This document shows positions 1 through 8,592 of a DNA stretch of 64,000 nt, piece by piece; the stretch's first letter is position 1; each line of letters opens with the position of its first letter. The stretch is from NCBI GenBank assembly GCA_016712465.1, contig JADJQZ010000001.1, positions 5,022,001-5,086,000 of the forward strand, written 5' to 3'. The notes beneath the pieces were generated by a model. It had not been told where the DNA came from, searched no databases, and saw nothing but the letters and a program-made list of their open reading frames with translations. The stretch comes from Candidatus Obscuribacter sp. (lineage in GTDB: Bacteria > Cyanobacteriota > Vampirovibrionia > Obscuribacterales > Obscuribacteraceae). Both the position numbers and the translations under genes were made by a program.

Positions 1-133
1 AGCGCAAGCAGCCACGCCCGAGTTGCCATAAATTCAGCGTTTTCCCATCTTCCCCTTGGGAACTTATTGGTATAGAATTAATCTATCACTATATCTATCT
101 AGGTATATGTTTCGCATACCGGGTTTATTTCTC

Positions 134-727
134 ATGCCTCGAAAAACGGATTCTGAACAAAGCAAAGCAAAGGCTAAGGCCGCCAAGTCCTCTTTGAGAA
201 ATCTCAAAAGGCAGTTTGGCAAACGCATGGTTGAAACCCTGCTGAAATCACCCACTCTCATTGACGACATCGACAAGATCAGAGCCGCCGGCGTTCGCAT
301 TCGCCTGGTGGACGGGCCCTGCCGGGCCTATTACGACAGAAAGAAGCGCACCATCTACATCGGCCGCTGGTGTCCGCGTAATTACAAGCTGATAAGTATC
401 GCCCACGAATTCGTACACGCTCTGGTCAAGCCGACCTTAGACCCGATTCCGGGTAAGACCGGCCGGCAGGAATTCATCAATCGCTGCCTGGAAGAAGAAA
501 CAGAAGCGATCGTGCACGAAATCGAGATAGTCAAAGAGCTTATCAAAGCCGGCACTCCGGTTGATCCCAAAGAGCTGGAATGGCTGAAGCGCTATCGCCG
601 CGGTGGCCGCAAAGCAATCCGCAAGGCGCTGGAAAAAACTATCACTTCCACCACCGGCGAAGATTATCCGGAGTATTACGGTTCCTGGTACGACGAAATC
701 GTACCGCCGGCGCAGCGTATTCCCTGA
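134..727 (+). CDS. HEXXH-motif protein of unknown function
   Basis: A 197-residue protein if translation starts at the ATG at 134. The frame is open from 56, but that extension is hydrophobic, aromatic-rich and lacks an obvious ribosome binding site. The N-terminus is Lys/Ala-rich and probably cytoplasmic. The centre holds ISIAHEFVHAL, an HEXXH zinc-metallopeptidase-like signature, followed about 25 residues later by an acidic helix (RCLEEETEAIVHEIE) that could supply a third metal ligand. The C-terminus is basic and then acidic. I do not recognise the family. A zincin-like fold is inferred from the motif alone. It is the first gene in the window and no operon partner is visible. Confidence 0.6.
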   Translation: MPRKTDSEQSKAKAKAAKSSLRNLKRQFGKRMVETLLKSPTLIDDIDKIRAAGVRIRLVDGPCRAYYDRKKRTIYIGRWCPRNYKLISIAHEFVHALVKPTLDPIPGKTGRQEFINRCLEEETEAIVHEIEIVKELIKAGTPVDPKELEWLKRYRRGGRKAIRKALEKTITSTTGEDYPEYYGSWYDEIVPPAQRIP

Positions 728-755
728 GCCGCATAGCAGACCGAAAGCTCTAAAT

Positions 756-1703
756 TCAGACCGAATAAGCCAGGCTGGGGAAAATCTCTCCGTCTTCCGA
801 CGTATCCAGGGAGAAGGGCTCGGCTGTGAGGGCGGAAGCGTCCGGCACCAGCCGACGAATTTCTTCCGCTACGGCATGGGCCTGGGGTATACGGCTATGC
901 AAGTGGATGGTCTCAAACTCCAGGGGCACCCGTGTGCCATCGGAGGCAGTCACCTCGCCATGGCGCAAGAGGCTGTTGACTTGCTTCATTACTTCCTGCG
1001 GGGTCTTAAGCATGGCTCGGGAATGGGTGTGGGGCAAAAGATTGCCATTGGCATCATAGGCCCTGTCGACCCAGGCTTCTCCGGCCACCCGCAAACCAGC
1101 CCGCTCGCCGCTTGCCAACAAGATATTACCGGCCGGACCAAGCAGAACCAACCAGCGGTCGTATTCAGCGATAGCCCGGGCAACGATGGTGGCGATGCGG
1201 ATGTCGTGGCTCATCTGACGATAGAGGAAGCCGTGCGGACGCACCTGAGTGATCTCAAGACCGAAGGTACGGGCCAGACCAGAAAGGGCCCCTAGCTGAT
1301 AAAGCACCGAGGCGCGCAGTTCAGATGAGCTGAGGTGAATTTCACGTCTGCCGAAACCGGCCAGATCGGGATAACCGATGTGAGCCCCGAGAGCCAAACC
1401 ATAATAGCGAATGCTTTCCAGAGCCGCTTCCATCAGGGAAGGATCGCCTGAGTGAGCGCCGCAAGCAACGTTCGCCGATGTGACGAAGGGCAAGATCTCC
1501 TGCTCTCCATCTACACGGTAGGGTCCGAAACCTTCACCGATATTGGTGTTAATGTCATAGCCACGAGGAAGTAAAATGCGCGAACCGGCACCTTGAAGCA
1601 CTGGAGCAGGGGCTGGACCAGCCTCTCTCACATTTCTGTCGCCACGACCCTTCTGATGCTTTGTTCTTCGCATCTCCTGCTCCTTGCGCCGCCAGCTGCA
1701 CAA
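756..1703 (-). CDS. pxpA: 5-oxoprolinase subunit PxpA (LamB/YcsF family)
   Basis: This family supplies the A subunit of the ATP-dependent 5-oxoprolinase that opens pyroglutamate to glutamate. Family motifs are visible in order: GYDINTNIGEGFG, ANVACGAHSGDP, LGAHIGYPDLAGFGRR, QVRPHGFLYRQM and the C-terminal IHLHSRIPQA. Length (315 aa, or 305 from an internal ATG at 1673) exceeds the usual ~250 because of a basic N-terminal extension of about 40 residues before the first motif, so the true start may lie further in. The PxpB and PxpC partners are not adjacent, which is unusual for this pathway. The gene converges on the HEXXH gene with about 28 bases between stops. Confidence 0.85.
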   Translation of the reverse strand: MCSWRRKEQEMRRTKHQKGRGDRNVREAGPAPAPVLQGAGSRILLPRGYDINTNIGEGFGPYRVDGEQEILPFVTSANVACGAHSGDPSLMEAALESIRYYGLALGAHIGYPDLAGFGRREIHLSSSELRASVLYQLGALSGLARTFGLEITQVRPHGFLYRQMSHDIRIATIVARAIAEYDRWLVLLGPAGNILLASGERAGLRVAGEAWVDRAYDANGNLLPHTHSRAMLKTPQEVMKQVNSLLRHGEVTASDGTRVPLEFETIHLHSRIPQAHAVAEEIRRLVPDASALTAEPFSLDTSEDGEIFPSLAYSV

Positions 1704-1847
1704 TACCTGTTTGAGTTATAAGGCGGAGTTTGATTTTATCAAGAATCGGGTCATTTAGTGATGTCAGGCTTTTCCCTATGGCGTAGTATGAAGTTGGGAT
1801 TAGAATGGTGTTATCAGAAAATACCGTTCAGGCGAGGCAGTCACTCT

Positions 1848-3254
1848 ATGACCAGAGTCTCCATACACAAGAGCAAGGGCCGGGAAGCCGGTCTGAAAGC
1901 TCGCGCTCTCTTGTGCGGCGGTTTCACCTTGCTGATGGCGCTGAGTTTGAACCTCGGTCAGTCGGCCCAGCCCGGTCAGGCCGTCATGGGAAGCCTGGAC
2001 AGCCCCATGGATTTGAGACTGCAGGCCATGGACTATCTGCTTAAGGGCGACAAAGAACAAGCCCTGGGGCTCTACGGCACGGCCATAGATGCCGCCAGCG
2101 AGACGTACGGTTCAAATTCCATTTTCCTGGCAGACCTTTGCTACGAAGCAGGCGCTCTCGCCAATCGCATGGACAAATTCGACAAGGCTGAGAACTATCT
2201 GCGGCAGGCTGTCACCATCAATCCTCGTCTGGCCATGGCTCGCATGGAATTGGCAGAGGTAACCAGAAGACGCAACAAACCCATGGCTGCCCTCGAGCAA
2301 ATCCAACAAGACCTCTCCAATCATCCCGACTCTCTCATAGCCAGACAACAGTTCATCAGATGGCTGGGAGCGAACGGAAAAACGCCCACCGACAAGTCTA
2401 TCGCTCATCAAGAGAGCTTAAGGCTTCTGGCTGCTATTAACAGGAAACCGGCTCCGGCCATCCATATCAACGAAACCAAACCCCTTCCACGAAGCACCGA
2501 AACCAATCCACCGGCAAAAACAGTACCGACACCGGCTCCTGAGAAGTCGGAATCTCCGGGCTCGAGTTTCAGGCTACCGGGACGGCCAAGCCTGAACACA
2601 ACGCCTACGACTGCACCGGCTCCTACGCCGGCGCAGATCAAGCAGGCAGAGGAAAAACTGCAGAAAACAAAGAAAGTCGAGAAACCCAAAAAAGTTGAAA
2701 GAGTAGAGAAACCGGAACCCAAGCCGCACAAAGAAGTAAAGCCGGCACCGCAGAAAGAAAAGCCGCCCGCGCAGACACCTTCACCGGCCGCACCGAAAGC
2801 CACCAAGGAAGCGGTTGCAACCGAAAAGCCGAAGAAGGGAAAGGTCGAGCAGCCAAAACAAGCCGAGCAGGTAGTACCGCAGACGGTGCCCTCTATGCCT
2901 GTACAACCGGGCTATCCAATGTATTCACCAGTACCTGTAATGGTTAGCCCACCCGCAAAAGTAGGCAAGGGCAAAGGTGGTCTCGTGCCCCCGCCACCAC
3001 CGACGATGCCGCCGCTCTACCCCGGTATGGCTCCCGGAATGGCGCCCATGCCCATGCCTATGATCATGCCGCAGCAACAGCAACCGCCCATACCCAAGAA
3101 AGAAAAACCGAAGCCACCGCCCAAGAAGGTGGAGGAAGAAACCAAGGAAGTAGAGGACAAACCTCCGCCCATGCAAAACCCGCCCTCCGATGCAGACGGC
3201 GACTTCATGCTCGACTGGGGTGGTGTGAAAAAAGTCAAAGGCAAAGGCAAGTAG
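1848..3254 (+). CDS. Exported TPR protein with long proline/lysine-rich tail
   Basis: The frame is open from 1758. I choose the ATG at 1848 because it places a basic n-region directly before a hydrophobic segment (LLCGGFTLLMALSLNLG) that reads as a signal peptide or anchor. About 110 residues follow with tetratricopeptide character (YLLKGDKEQALGLYGTAID, KFDKAENYLRQAVTINPRLA). The rest is low complexity: Pro/Lys/Glu-rich, with clusters such as PKKVERVEKPEPKPHKEVKP and Pro/Met-rich runs, ending in a Lys/Gly tail. This suggests a periplasmic or envelope-spanning scaffold. I do not know a specific function. It converges on the Spy-like gene with 4 bases between stops. Confidence 0.7.
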   Translation: MTRVSIHKSKGREAGLKARALLCGGFTLLMALSLNLGQSAQPGQAVMGSLDSPMDLRLQAMDYLLKGDKEQALGLYGTAIDAASETYGSNSIFLADLCYEAGALANRMDKFDKAENYLRQAVTINPRLAMARMELAEVTRRRNKPMAALEQIQQDLSNHPDSLIARQQFIRWLGANGKTPTDKSIAHQESLRLLAAINRKPAPAIHINETKPLPRSTETNPPAKTVPTPAPEKSESPGSSFRLPGRPSLNTTPTTAPAPTPAQIKQAEEKLQKTKKVEKPKKVERVEKPEPKPHKEVKPAPQKEKPPAQTPSPAAPKATKEAVATEKPKKGKVEQPKQAEQVVPQTVPSMPVQPGYPMYSPVPVMVSPPAKVGKGKGGLVPPPPPTMPPLYPGMAPGMAPMPMPMIMPQQQQPPIPKKEKPKPPPKKVEEETKEVEDKPPPMQNPPSDADGDFMLDWGGVKKVKGKGK

Positions 3255-3258
3255 CTAT

Positions 3259-4053
3259 TCAGTTAGCCGGTTTCACTCCCAGGGTGTGATTTCTGCCGCT
3301 CAATTCCGGTGCCCCTTCAGGCACAGGTTGCGGTCTGGCTCCCGGCTTTATCAAAGGTAGCTTTTTCTTCTGCTCGCTGGTCAGTACTGAGCGAATGCCG
3401 ATGAAATCATTGATCATCAAATTCTCCACCTGCTCCTGAGTTTGCTTGAGTTCACTATGTTTGGCCTTAATCTGCTCAGCCGTAGAATCCGGTTCGAAAA
3501 GCAAATCGCGCATTTCAGCCCGTTTGGCCTTCAGGTCTTTCTGCAGTTCCTTCGCCTTAAGTTGAGTCTGAGAACGCATGGTCTTAATCTTGGTCTTTTG
3601 CTCTTCAGTTAAATTCAATTCGGTCAAATTGAGAGCACCACCTCTTCCCATACTGCCGGAGAAGGAAGACATGCGTCCCATGCCCCCGCCTCTGCGACCG
3701 CCCCCGGGAGTATCTGCCCCCGGCATCATGCCCTCGCCTTCACCGGCATTCATGCGTCTTTCTCTCAAACGGCGAAAGCGTTCCTGGGGAGAAGGCATGT
3801 TCTCGGCCTCGGGCATTTCGCCACCACCCTCGAAGGCCCGCCGAAAACGTCGCTGCCTGCGACCACCACCGGAAAATTCCGACTCTTCCGGAGCCGCAGT
3901 TTCAGAGGCGCCAGTGCCAGTGGCAGGCGGTACCGCTTCTGCAGCATTGCTGAAATAGCTGGTAAACATGAGCGAAAATAGGGCGGCAAGCAACAACCGG
4001 CCTCGACCACCAGCCTCTAATTTACCCTGGCTCGACTTATAGTTTGATTGCAT
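3259..4053 (-). CDS. Spy/CpxP-like exported protein (LTxxQ motifs)
   Basis: The predicted start at 4053 overlaps the end of the anti-sigma gene by 17 bases and puts a hydrophobic signal (RLLLAALFSLMFTSYFSNAAEA) near the N-terminus. A Gly/Arg/Met-rich linker follows. The C-terminal ~120 residues are helical and charged and contain LTEEQKTKIKTM and LTSEQKKKLPL, the paired LTxxQ motifs typical of Spy/CpxP-type periplasmic chaperones and metal-stress sensors. It is the last gene of a sigma/anti-sigma/Spy-like operon, so it may be an extracytoplasmic stress effector or a modulator of the anti-sigma factor. Annotation as Spy-like rests on motifs, not on an alignment. Confidence 0.7.
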   Translation of the reverse strand: MQSNYKSSQGKLEAGGRGRLLLAALFSLMFTSYFSNAAEAVPPATGTGASETAAPEESEFSGGGRRQRRFRRAFEGGGEMPEAENMPSPQERFRRLRERRMNAGEGEGMMPGADTPGGGRRGGGMGRMSSFSGSMGRGGALNLTELNLTEEQKTKIKTMRSQTQLKAKELQKDLKAKRAEMRDLLFEPDSTAEQIKAKHSELKQTQEQVENLMINDFIGIRSVLTSEQKKKLPLIKPGARPQPVPEGAPELSGRNHTLGVKPAN

Positions 4054-4786
4054 ACAAACCATCCTCGTTAGTACTGATTCCATAATCATCAATGCCATCA
4101 CCGACAATATCATCGTATTCGGCTATCAACTCCGGCGCCGGCTGAGAGACGGCAAGGGGGGCAGTCGAAGTTAGCAACGGAACAGACTTGCCTTGAGACT
4201 GTGCCACTAGATGAGGATTATCACTCGGCTTGAGGGCAGGAGCCGGGGCCGGGGCAACGGCTTTCTCGGCAACGGCCGGCGACGACTCTTGCCGGTGCTC
4301 AACAGCCTTGGGCACATTGACCGGCAAAGCCGGCTTCTCGGCCACTTGCGTAACCGACTGGTCGGGCACGGTCGCAATAGGAGCTTTGCTGGAAGGAGAA
4401 CCAAAGAAGGTGGCGCCGACTACGACCAGAGCCAGAGCGGCGGCCGCCACCAGAAGCGGGCGAGGAAACTGAAAAACCTTTGCTGTTCCGACTTGCACAG
4501 GTGCGGCAAGCTCGGCAGGCGCAATTTCTTGCGCCTGCTCCGTTGCTTTGATGCGAGCTTCCACCAGATCGCCGAAGTCTCTGGGCAGTGGCGGTTCCGG
4601 CAAAGCCTGGAGTTTGGAGACCAGAGCGCTCAACTCTTCCAGACGGCCAGTGCAGTCACCACAGACGGCCAGGTGCTGCTCTATAGCCTCGGCTCGCTGG
4701 TCATCAAGCTCCATGTCGAGATAGGCGTCAAGTTCCTCCTCAATCTGGGGGCAATCTTCTTTTCTGGCTTGGCTTGGCTTTTCCAT
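4037..4786 (-). CDS. Anti-sigma factor, zf-HC2 type, single membrane span
   Basis: The 249-residue protein has an N-terminal ZAS domain with the H-x3-C-x2-C signature (H38, C42, C45) that binds zinc and the cognate sigma factor. A single membrane helix lies near residues 110-128 (PLLVAAAALALVVVGATFF). The ~120-residue extracytoplasmic part is rich in Ala, Pro and Val. It starts 6 bases after the stop of the ECF sigma gene, so the two are almost certainly co-transcribed and form a sigma/anti-sigma pair. The function follows from the domain and gene order. The signal sensed is not evident. Confidence 0.85.
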   Translation of the reverse strand: MEKPSQARKEDCPQIEEELDAYLDMELDDQRAEAIEQHLAVCGDCTGRLEELSALVSKLQALPEPPLPRDFGDLVEARIKATEQAQEIAPAELAAPVQVGTAKVFQFPRPLLVAAAALALVVVGATFFGSPSSKAPIATVPDQSVTQVAEKPALPVNVPKAVEHRQESSPAVAEKAVAPAPAPALKPSDNPHLVAQSQGKSVPLLTSTAPLAVSQPAPELIAEYDDIVGDGIDDYGISTNEDGLYAIKL

Positions 4787-4792
4787 TGTCCG

Positions 4793-5446
4793 TTACCTGG
4801 ATTTTAGGGGCTGGGTGCGGTTTTCAGGAGAGAAATAGGGATCTAGGATCTCTTTCAGTTTGAGGCGTCCATAGTGGAGGCGAGAACGCACGGTACCAAT
4901 ACTGGTGCCTACCTGGTCGGCTATCTGCTGGTAGGAGAGGCCCTGGATATCATGCAGAACCAGGACTATCTTCTGATTTTCCGGCAGGCGCTGAATGGAT
5001 TCTTCTATGATACGGGTCTGTTCCTCTTGATCCAGAACCTGGGAAGGCCCCGGGCCGGCATCGGCAACCTGGGTGACAGGTTTACCGGAGCCGAAGTTTT
5101 CATCCTCCTGCCCCTGGGCCTGTGGATCAAAAGATATGGCAGCAATGTCCTTTCGCCTGTGTCTCATTCTCAATGCATCCATGCAAAGGTTCTGACAAAT
5201 CCGCAGGAGCCATGACGAGAAGGTGGAATGAGCCCGGTACTTATGTAGGTTTTGATGAACTTTAACAAAACAGTCCTGAACGATTTCCTCAGCTTCCTCA
5301 GAACTTCCCAGGAGACGGTAAGCCACGGCAAAGACGCGACCTTGATGTCGCCGAACCAGGATCTTGAATAGAGCCATGTCTTGCTCTTCCCGGTATTTGT
5401 CTATGAGGGCCTCGTCAGTAAGGTCCACGGTACTCTCCATCCTCAT
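4793..5446 (-). CDS. ECF-type RNA polymerase sigma factor
   Basis: 217 residues with both conserved sigma regions: region 2 (FAVAYRLLGSSEEAEEIVQD, then FSSWLLRICQNLCMDALR) and region 4 (RLPENQKIVLVLHDIQGLSY, then GTSIGTVRSRLHYGRLKLKE). No regions 1 or 3 are present, as expected for group 4 (ECF) factors. It is first in an operon with a zinc-finger anti-sigma factor and a Spy-like exported protein. It therefore probably directs an envelope-stress or metal-stress response that includes its own operon. The start at 5446 and an ATG two codons later are both possible. Confidence 0.92.
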   Translation of the reverse strand: MRMESTVDLTDEALIDKYREEQDMALFKILVRRHQGRVFAVAYRLLGSSEEAEEIVQDCFVKVHQNLHKYRAHSTFSSWLLRICQNLCMDALRMRHRRKDIAAISFDPQAQGQEDENFGSGKPVTQVADAGPGPSQVLDQEEQTRIIEESIQRLPENQKIVLVLHDIQGLSYQQIADQVGTSIGTVRSRLHYGRLKLKEILDPYFSPENRTQPLKSR

Positions 5447-5642
5447 CGGTATGGTCCAAGGATATAAACGCTGAAGGGCAGCAAAAAGTTCAATTTAAAA
5501 TGGAAAAGTTTTGGAAATTAACAATTGTTAATCATCCTTCGCTTCTGTTCTATCTACCCAGCATAGGGCTGAAAGAGACAAAACGGACTGTGCATTTACA
5601 CACTATATTAGAGCAAGAAATTGAACGAAGAGGAGGCACTCC

Positions 5643-6191
5643 ATGAAGAAAAGACTGCAAACCCAGCTTTGCCTGACTCTTCTGGTCATCTGGCAGCCCT
5701 TAGCCGGTCACTGCGCCGACGTGGAAACCAGGCCGGAGCTGAAAAGTACCAGCGATCTGCCGAACTTTCATAAAGTCCATTCCTTTCTATACCGCAGCGG
5801 TGAGCCCACGGCAAAAGGCGTACAGCAGTGCCACGACCTGGGCATCAAAACCCTGATCGATTTAAGAGCCACAGGAGAGCGCACCAGGCGCGAGGCTGCC
5901 TGGGGTCAGGAGTTCGGCATGAAGTATATAAACCTGCCCATGAGCGACAAAGCTCCCACAAAGAGCCAGGTGGATACATTTATGGAAACAGTCAGACAAG
6001 CAAAGAAGGATAACGCTCCCGTGCTGGTTCATTGCGCCCATGGTTCAGACCGCACCGGCTGCCTAGTCGGCATCTGGCGCGTGAGCGAAGACGGCTTCAC
6101 TTACGACCAGGCTTATAAAGAAATGCGGCGCTACTACTTCGGGCCTCAGTTCAAACAACTGTCCGGTGCCGTCAAAGCCAGGGCAAGGTAA
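5643..6191 (+). CDS. Exported dual-specificity/tyrosine phosphatase-like protein
   Basis: A strong Shine-Dalgarno (GAGGAGG) precedes the ATG. Residues 1-25 form a signal peptide, so the enzyme probably acts in the periplasm or outside. The P-loop signature HCAHGSDRTG (Cys131, Arg137) is the CX5R catalytic motif of cysteine phosphatases. TLIDLRATGER upstream is typical of the bacterial dual-specificity-like group, and D102 in LPMSDK is a candidate general acid. Length (182 aa) is normal for the group. The substrate is unknown. A truncated copy of its last 123 bases lies at 27024-27146, so this gene has been partly duplicated. Confidence 0.82.
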   Translation: MKKRLQTQLCLTLLVIWQPLAGHCADVETRPELKSTSDLPNFHKVHSFLYRSGEPTAKGVQQCHDLGIKTLIDLRATGERTRREAAWGQEFGMKYINLPMSDKAPTKSQVDTFMETVRQAKKDNAPVLVHCAHGSDRTGCLVGIWRVSEDGFTYDQAYKEMRRYYFGPQFKQLSGAVKARAR

Positions 6192-6278
6192 GCTCCAAGC
6201 ACGAGCTCGGACGGGTGATGAGGCGGTTGAAATGCAAATTTCAAACAATTCAAGCCACATGACCCTGCACGGTTGAGC

Positions 6279-7151
6279 CTAATTCGCAAGGGTCAGGGCA
6301 TATAAATGGTCACGAATAGCTATCAGCCGTTTTTCCAGGTAAGCAGTCAGCAATCTGTTAACTTCAGATTCGGTCAGGTCTGATTTCTTGACTGTGAACA
6401 CATCTTCCAACGGCCCCGGCACAGTTCTTGGTTCAAATCTAACTGCGTGACTTAATGATGCCTTCGAAGCACTGGCTGACTTTTTTAAGACAAAACAGAG
6501 ATTTTCAGGAGCCCAGACCCTGCTGTTTGACGTTCTTACTTCTGCCGACCTTCTGAATGCCTCTCTCAAAACATCGGGGACAATGCAGTGGCAACGCCGA
6601 TCCTGGGCATTCATCAAGGATTGGTTATTGCTAAATTCACCATAAATTCGTATTCTCTGGCGTCTTCCACTTCCGTCTTTAAGATAGAACCAAGTGGTCG
6701 GCAAGTCAGTGATTGAAATATCAGAACCGTAGTCCTTTACTTTCAGATCGCAAAGTACACTATTATCCTTCTTGAACTCTTCAAATTGACTTTCGGTCAT
6801 TTGCCAATAGCTATAGCCGGTCGGGCTTTTGCTATCTGCAGCAACGGCAGTTCCATCCTCGTACACAACTAGAAGAACCGTATGCGCGGAGAAAGAATGC
6901 TCCACAACTGCATAGAGATAGCTCACTGTGCTCGACTCATGCGCAGCGTCTGCTTTACTTTTGAAGTCTTGCAATTCCAACTGCCGCTGCAAGGAATATG
7001 CGAAAAAAACTGGTCTGGGTATCCAGTTGGACACCGGCTTAGTCACACAACTCTGCAAAAACGTCACCGCAAGACAAAACAGAGCTATGGAGCAAACAAT
7101 TGAGGACGAAGCAAACTTTGTAATCAAATTCCCCTCCACCAGGCGGATCAA
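6279..7151 (-). CDS. Putative lipoprotein of unknown function
   Basis: The N-terminus has a hydrophobic stretch ending in LQSC (Cys35), a slightly atypical lipobox, so the product is probably lipid-anchored. The remaining ~255 residues are soluble and show no domain I recognise. There are several short charged segments and a conserved-looking WFYLKDGSGRRQRIRIYGEF. The start codon in this frame is TTG at 7151, and a second TTG at 7127 has a GGAGGGG tract just upstream, so the start is uncertain. It is divergent from the RDD-family membrane gene, with about 50 bases between them. Confidence 0.5.
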   Translation of the reverse strand: MIRLVEGNLITKFASSSIVCSIALFCLAVTFLQSCVTKPVSNWIPRPVFFAYSLQRQLELQDFKSKADAAHESSTVSYLYAVVEHSFSAHTVLLVVYEDGTAVAADSKSPTGYSYWQMTESQFEEFKKDNSVLCDLKVKDYGSDISITDLPTTWFYLKDGSGRRQRIRIYGEFSNNQSLMNAQDRRCHCIVPDVLREAFRRSAEVRTSNSRVWAPENLCFVLKKSASASKASLSHAVRFEPRTVPGPLEDVFTVKKSDLTESEVNRLLTAYLEKRLIAIRDHLYALTLAN

Positions 7152-7202
7152 GCGCTAAGATCAAGAAACTGCTCCTAAACTCTTATTTCACAAAAGGCTG
7201 GG

Positions 7203-7928
7203 ATGACAAACGAAACAATACTGGCGGAAGGTAACTCTACGCCTTCCATCACGAGGCGGCTGCTAGCGTTGATGTTTGACTCGATTCTGGTATCCAGTCT
7301 GACTGCAGTGACCATCCTATTGCTGTGTCTCTACTCATCCAATTTCTGCTTTAAGTATCATACTGAATCTCTTGGACCATTATTCCCAATTAGTTTCACT
7401 GTCTGCCTGCTTTCACCGTTTTGGCCATGGCTAAATTTATACTCTTGCGCAGAGGTTTATAAGATGGCGGGGGCGAGTCCCACTCATTTTGGACACGTTC
7501 CGGAACTGCTTCTGGCATGGATTGTTGTTTTGATCAATATCTTTGCTAATCTCGCTTACCACACTATCTTAACGAGTTCGAAAATGAATGCCACAGTGGG
7601 TCAGCGCTGGCTGGGCTTAAAAGTTGTGTCGGTGCAAGGTGGCACTGTCTCACCAATAGTCGCACTACTCAGAAGCGCTATCAAGCTTGCCGCTTGGACC
7701 ATCTGTTCCTTTATATATTGGTCGGCAGCAACCGCACCATTTGTGAACAATTCGCTGGAATTCTTTTCGTCGGCTCCAACAATCTGGCTCCTGTCCTTTG
7801 TCCTCGTTGCATGTCTCGATAGTCTGCCGGTATTTCGCAAAGCCAAGCGACTTATCGAGAGTCAATGGCAAAGATCCACCAACACTGAAACTTGCATGGT
7901 CAAAAGCACAAAATCAATGGTCAACTAG
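7203..7928 (+). CDS. RDD-family membrane protein
   Basis: A 241-residue integral membrane protein. The N-terminal SITRRLLALMFDSILVSSLT carries the Arg and Asp that name the RDD family, in the first membrane segment. TVGQRWLGLKVVSVQGGTVS followed by ALLRSAIKLAAW is the conserved central loop and the second membrane block. About four or five hydrophobic segments are visible. RDD proteins are small multi-pass membrane proteins of mostly unknown role, some linked to ion exchange. Sequence matching its 3' end recurs as a degenerate fragment at 29185-29238. Confidence 0.75.
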   Translation: MTNETILAEGNSTPSITRRLLALMFDSILVSSLTAVTILLLCLYSSNFCFKYHTESLGPLFPISFTVCLLSPFWPWLNLYSCAEVYKMAGASPTHFGHVPELLLAWIVVLINIFANLAYHTILTSSKMNATVGQRWLGLKVVSVQGGTVSPIVALLRSAIKLAAWTICSFIYWSAATAPFVNNSLEFFSSAPTIWLLSFVLVACLDSLPVFRKAKRLIESQWQRSTNTETCMVKSTKSMVN

Positions 7929-7986
7929 TAGCCACAGCACCAACAAAAGCGGTGAGATTGGCGAGACGCTCTTTGCACGCTTTTGA

Positions 7987-8592
7987 TTAAGGCTTCTGTT
8001 CCTGTGGCTCTTGGTTAGCCGTCGGCGGAACCTCAGCTTGCTTTGGATCTCTGCCAAGAATTCCGTCAAGGTTTTTAAGAAAGCGCTTGGTCATCGGATG
8101 ATTAGCACCAAGAACCTTGGTGGCAATAGCGCAAGCTTCTACAGCAGTTCGTTTTGCCTCGTCGTTCTTGTTCTCCATACTATAGGTGGTTGCCAGATTG
8201 TTGAGGCTAATTGCGGCATCAGCACTGAAATGCCCATGATACTTTTCGACTAAAACGAAGGCCCGCCTTTGCATCTCCTCTGCCGCAGGAAGTCAATCAG
8301 TCCGGCTGTAGAGCGTTCCAATATTATCAAGAAGGCTGGCCATTGCGACGCTCGATGAACCTTCTGTCTTTTCTAATGTAGCTTTGGCGCTGTTGAGCAG
8401 CGGTTCAGCCTTAGCATAGTCTTTCAGCCCGATATAGGCCTCCGCCAAATTCACCTGGCAGTATGCAGTGTCTTTATTACTATCACCAAGCAACTTGCGA
8501 TAAAGGTTGTATGCCAATTGATGTTCAGCAATTGCTCGGTCAAATTGCTTTAATTCCTGATAGACAAGACCGAGATTTTGGATAGTAACGAA
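7987..8592 (-). pseudogene. TPR (kinesin light chain-like) gene remnant with internal stop
   Basis: One frame encodes TPR sequence on both sides of a TGA at 8293-8295: upstream TIQNLGLVYQELKQFDRAIA... to ...GTLYSRTD, then stop, then LPAAEEMQRRAFVLVEKYHG... to the C-terminus at 7987. Because the frame is identical before and after, a single CGA-to-TGA change is the simplest cause. There is no N-terminus: homology begins abruptly at about 8592, inside the 3' end of the WG-repeat gene read in another frame. The gene was therefore both 5'-truncated and interrupted. The intact relative was probably an exported TPR protein like those elsewhere in the window. Confidence 0.75.

Noticed and set aside
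603..1295. Plus-strand 230-codon frame
   Set aside because: It is antisense to pxpA, whose family motifs are clear on the other strand.
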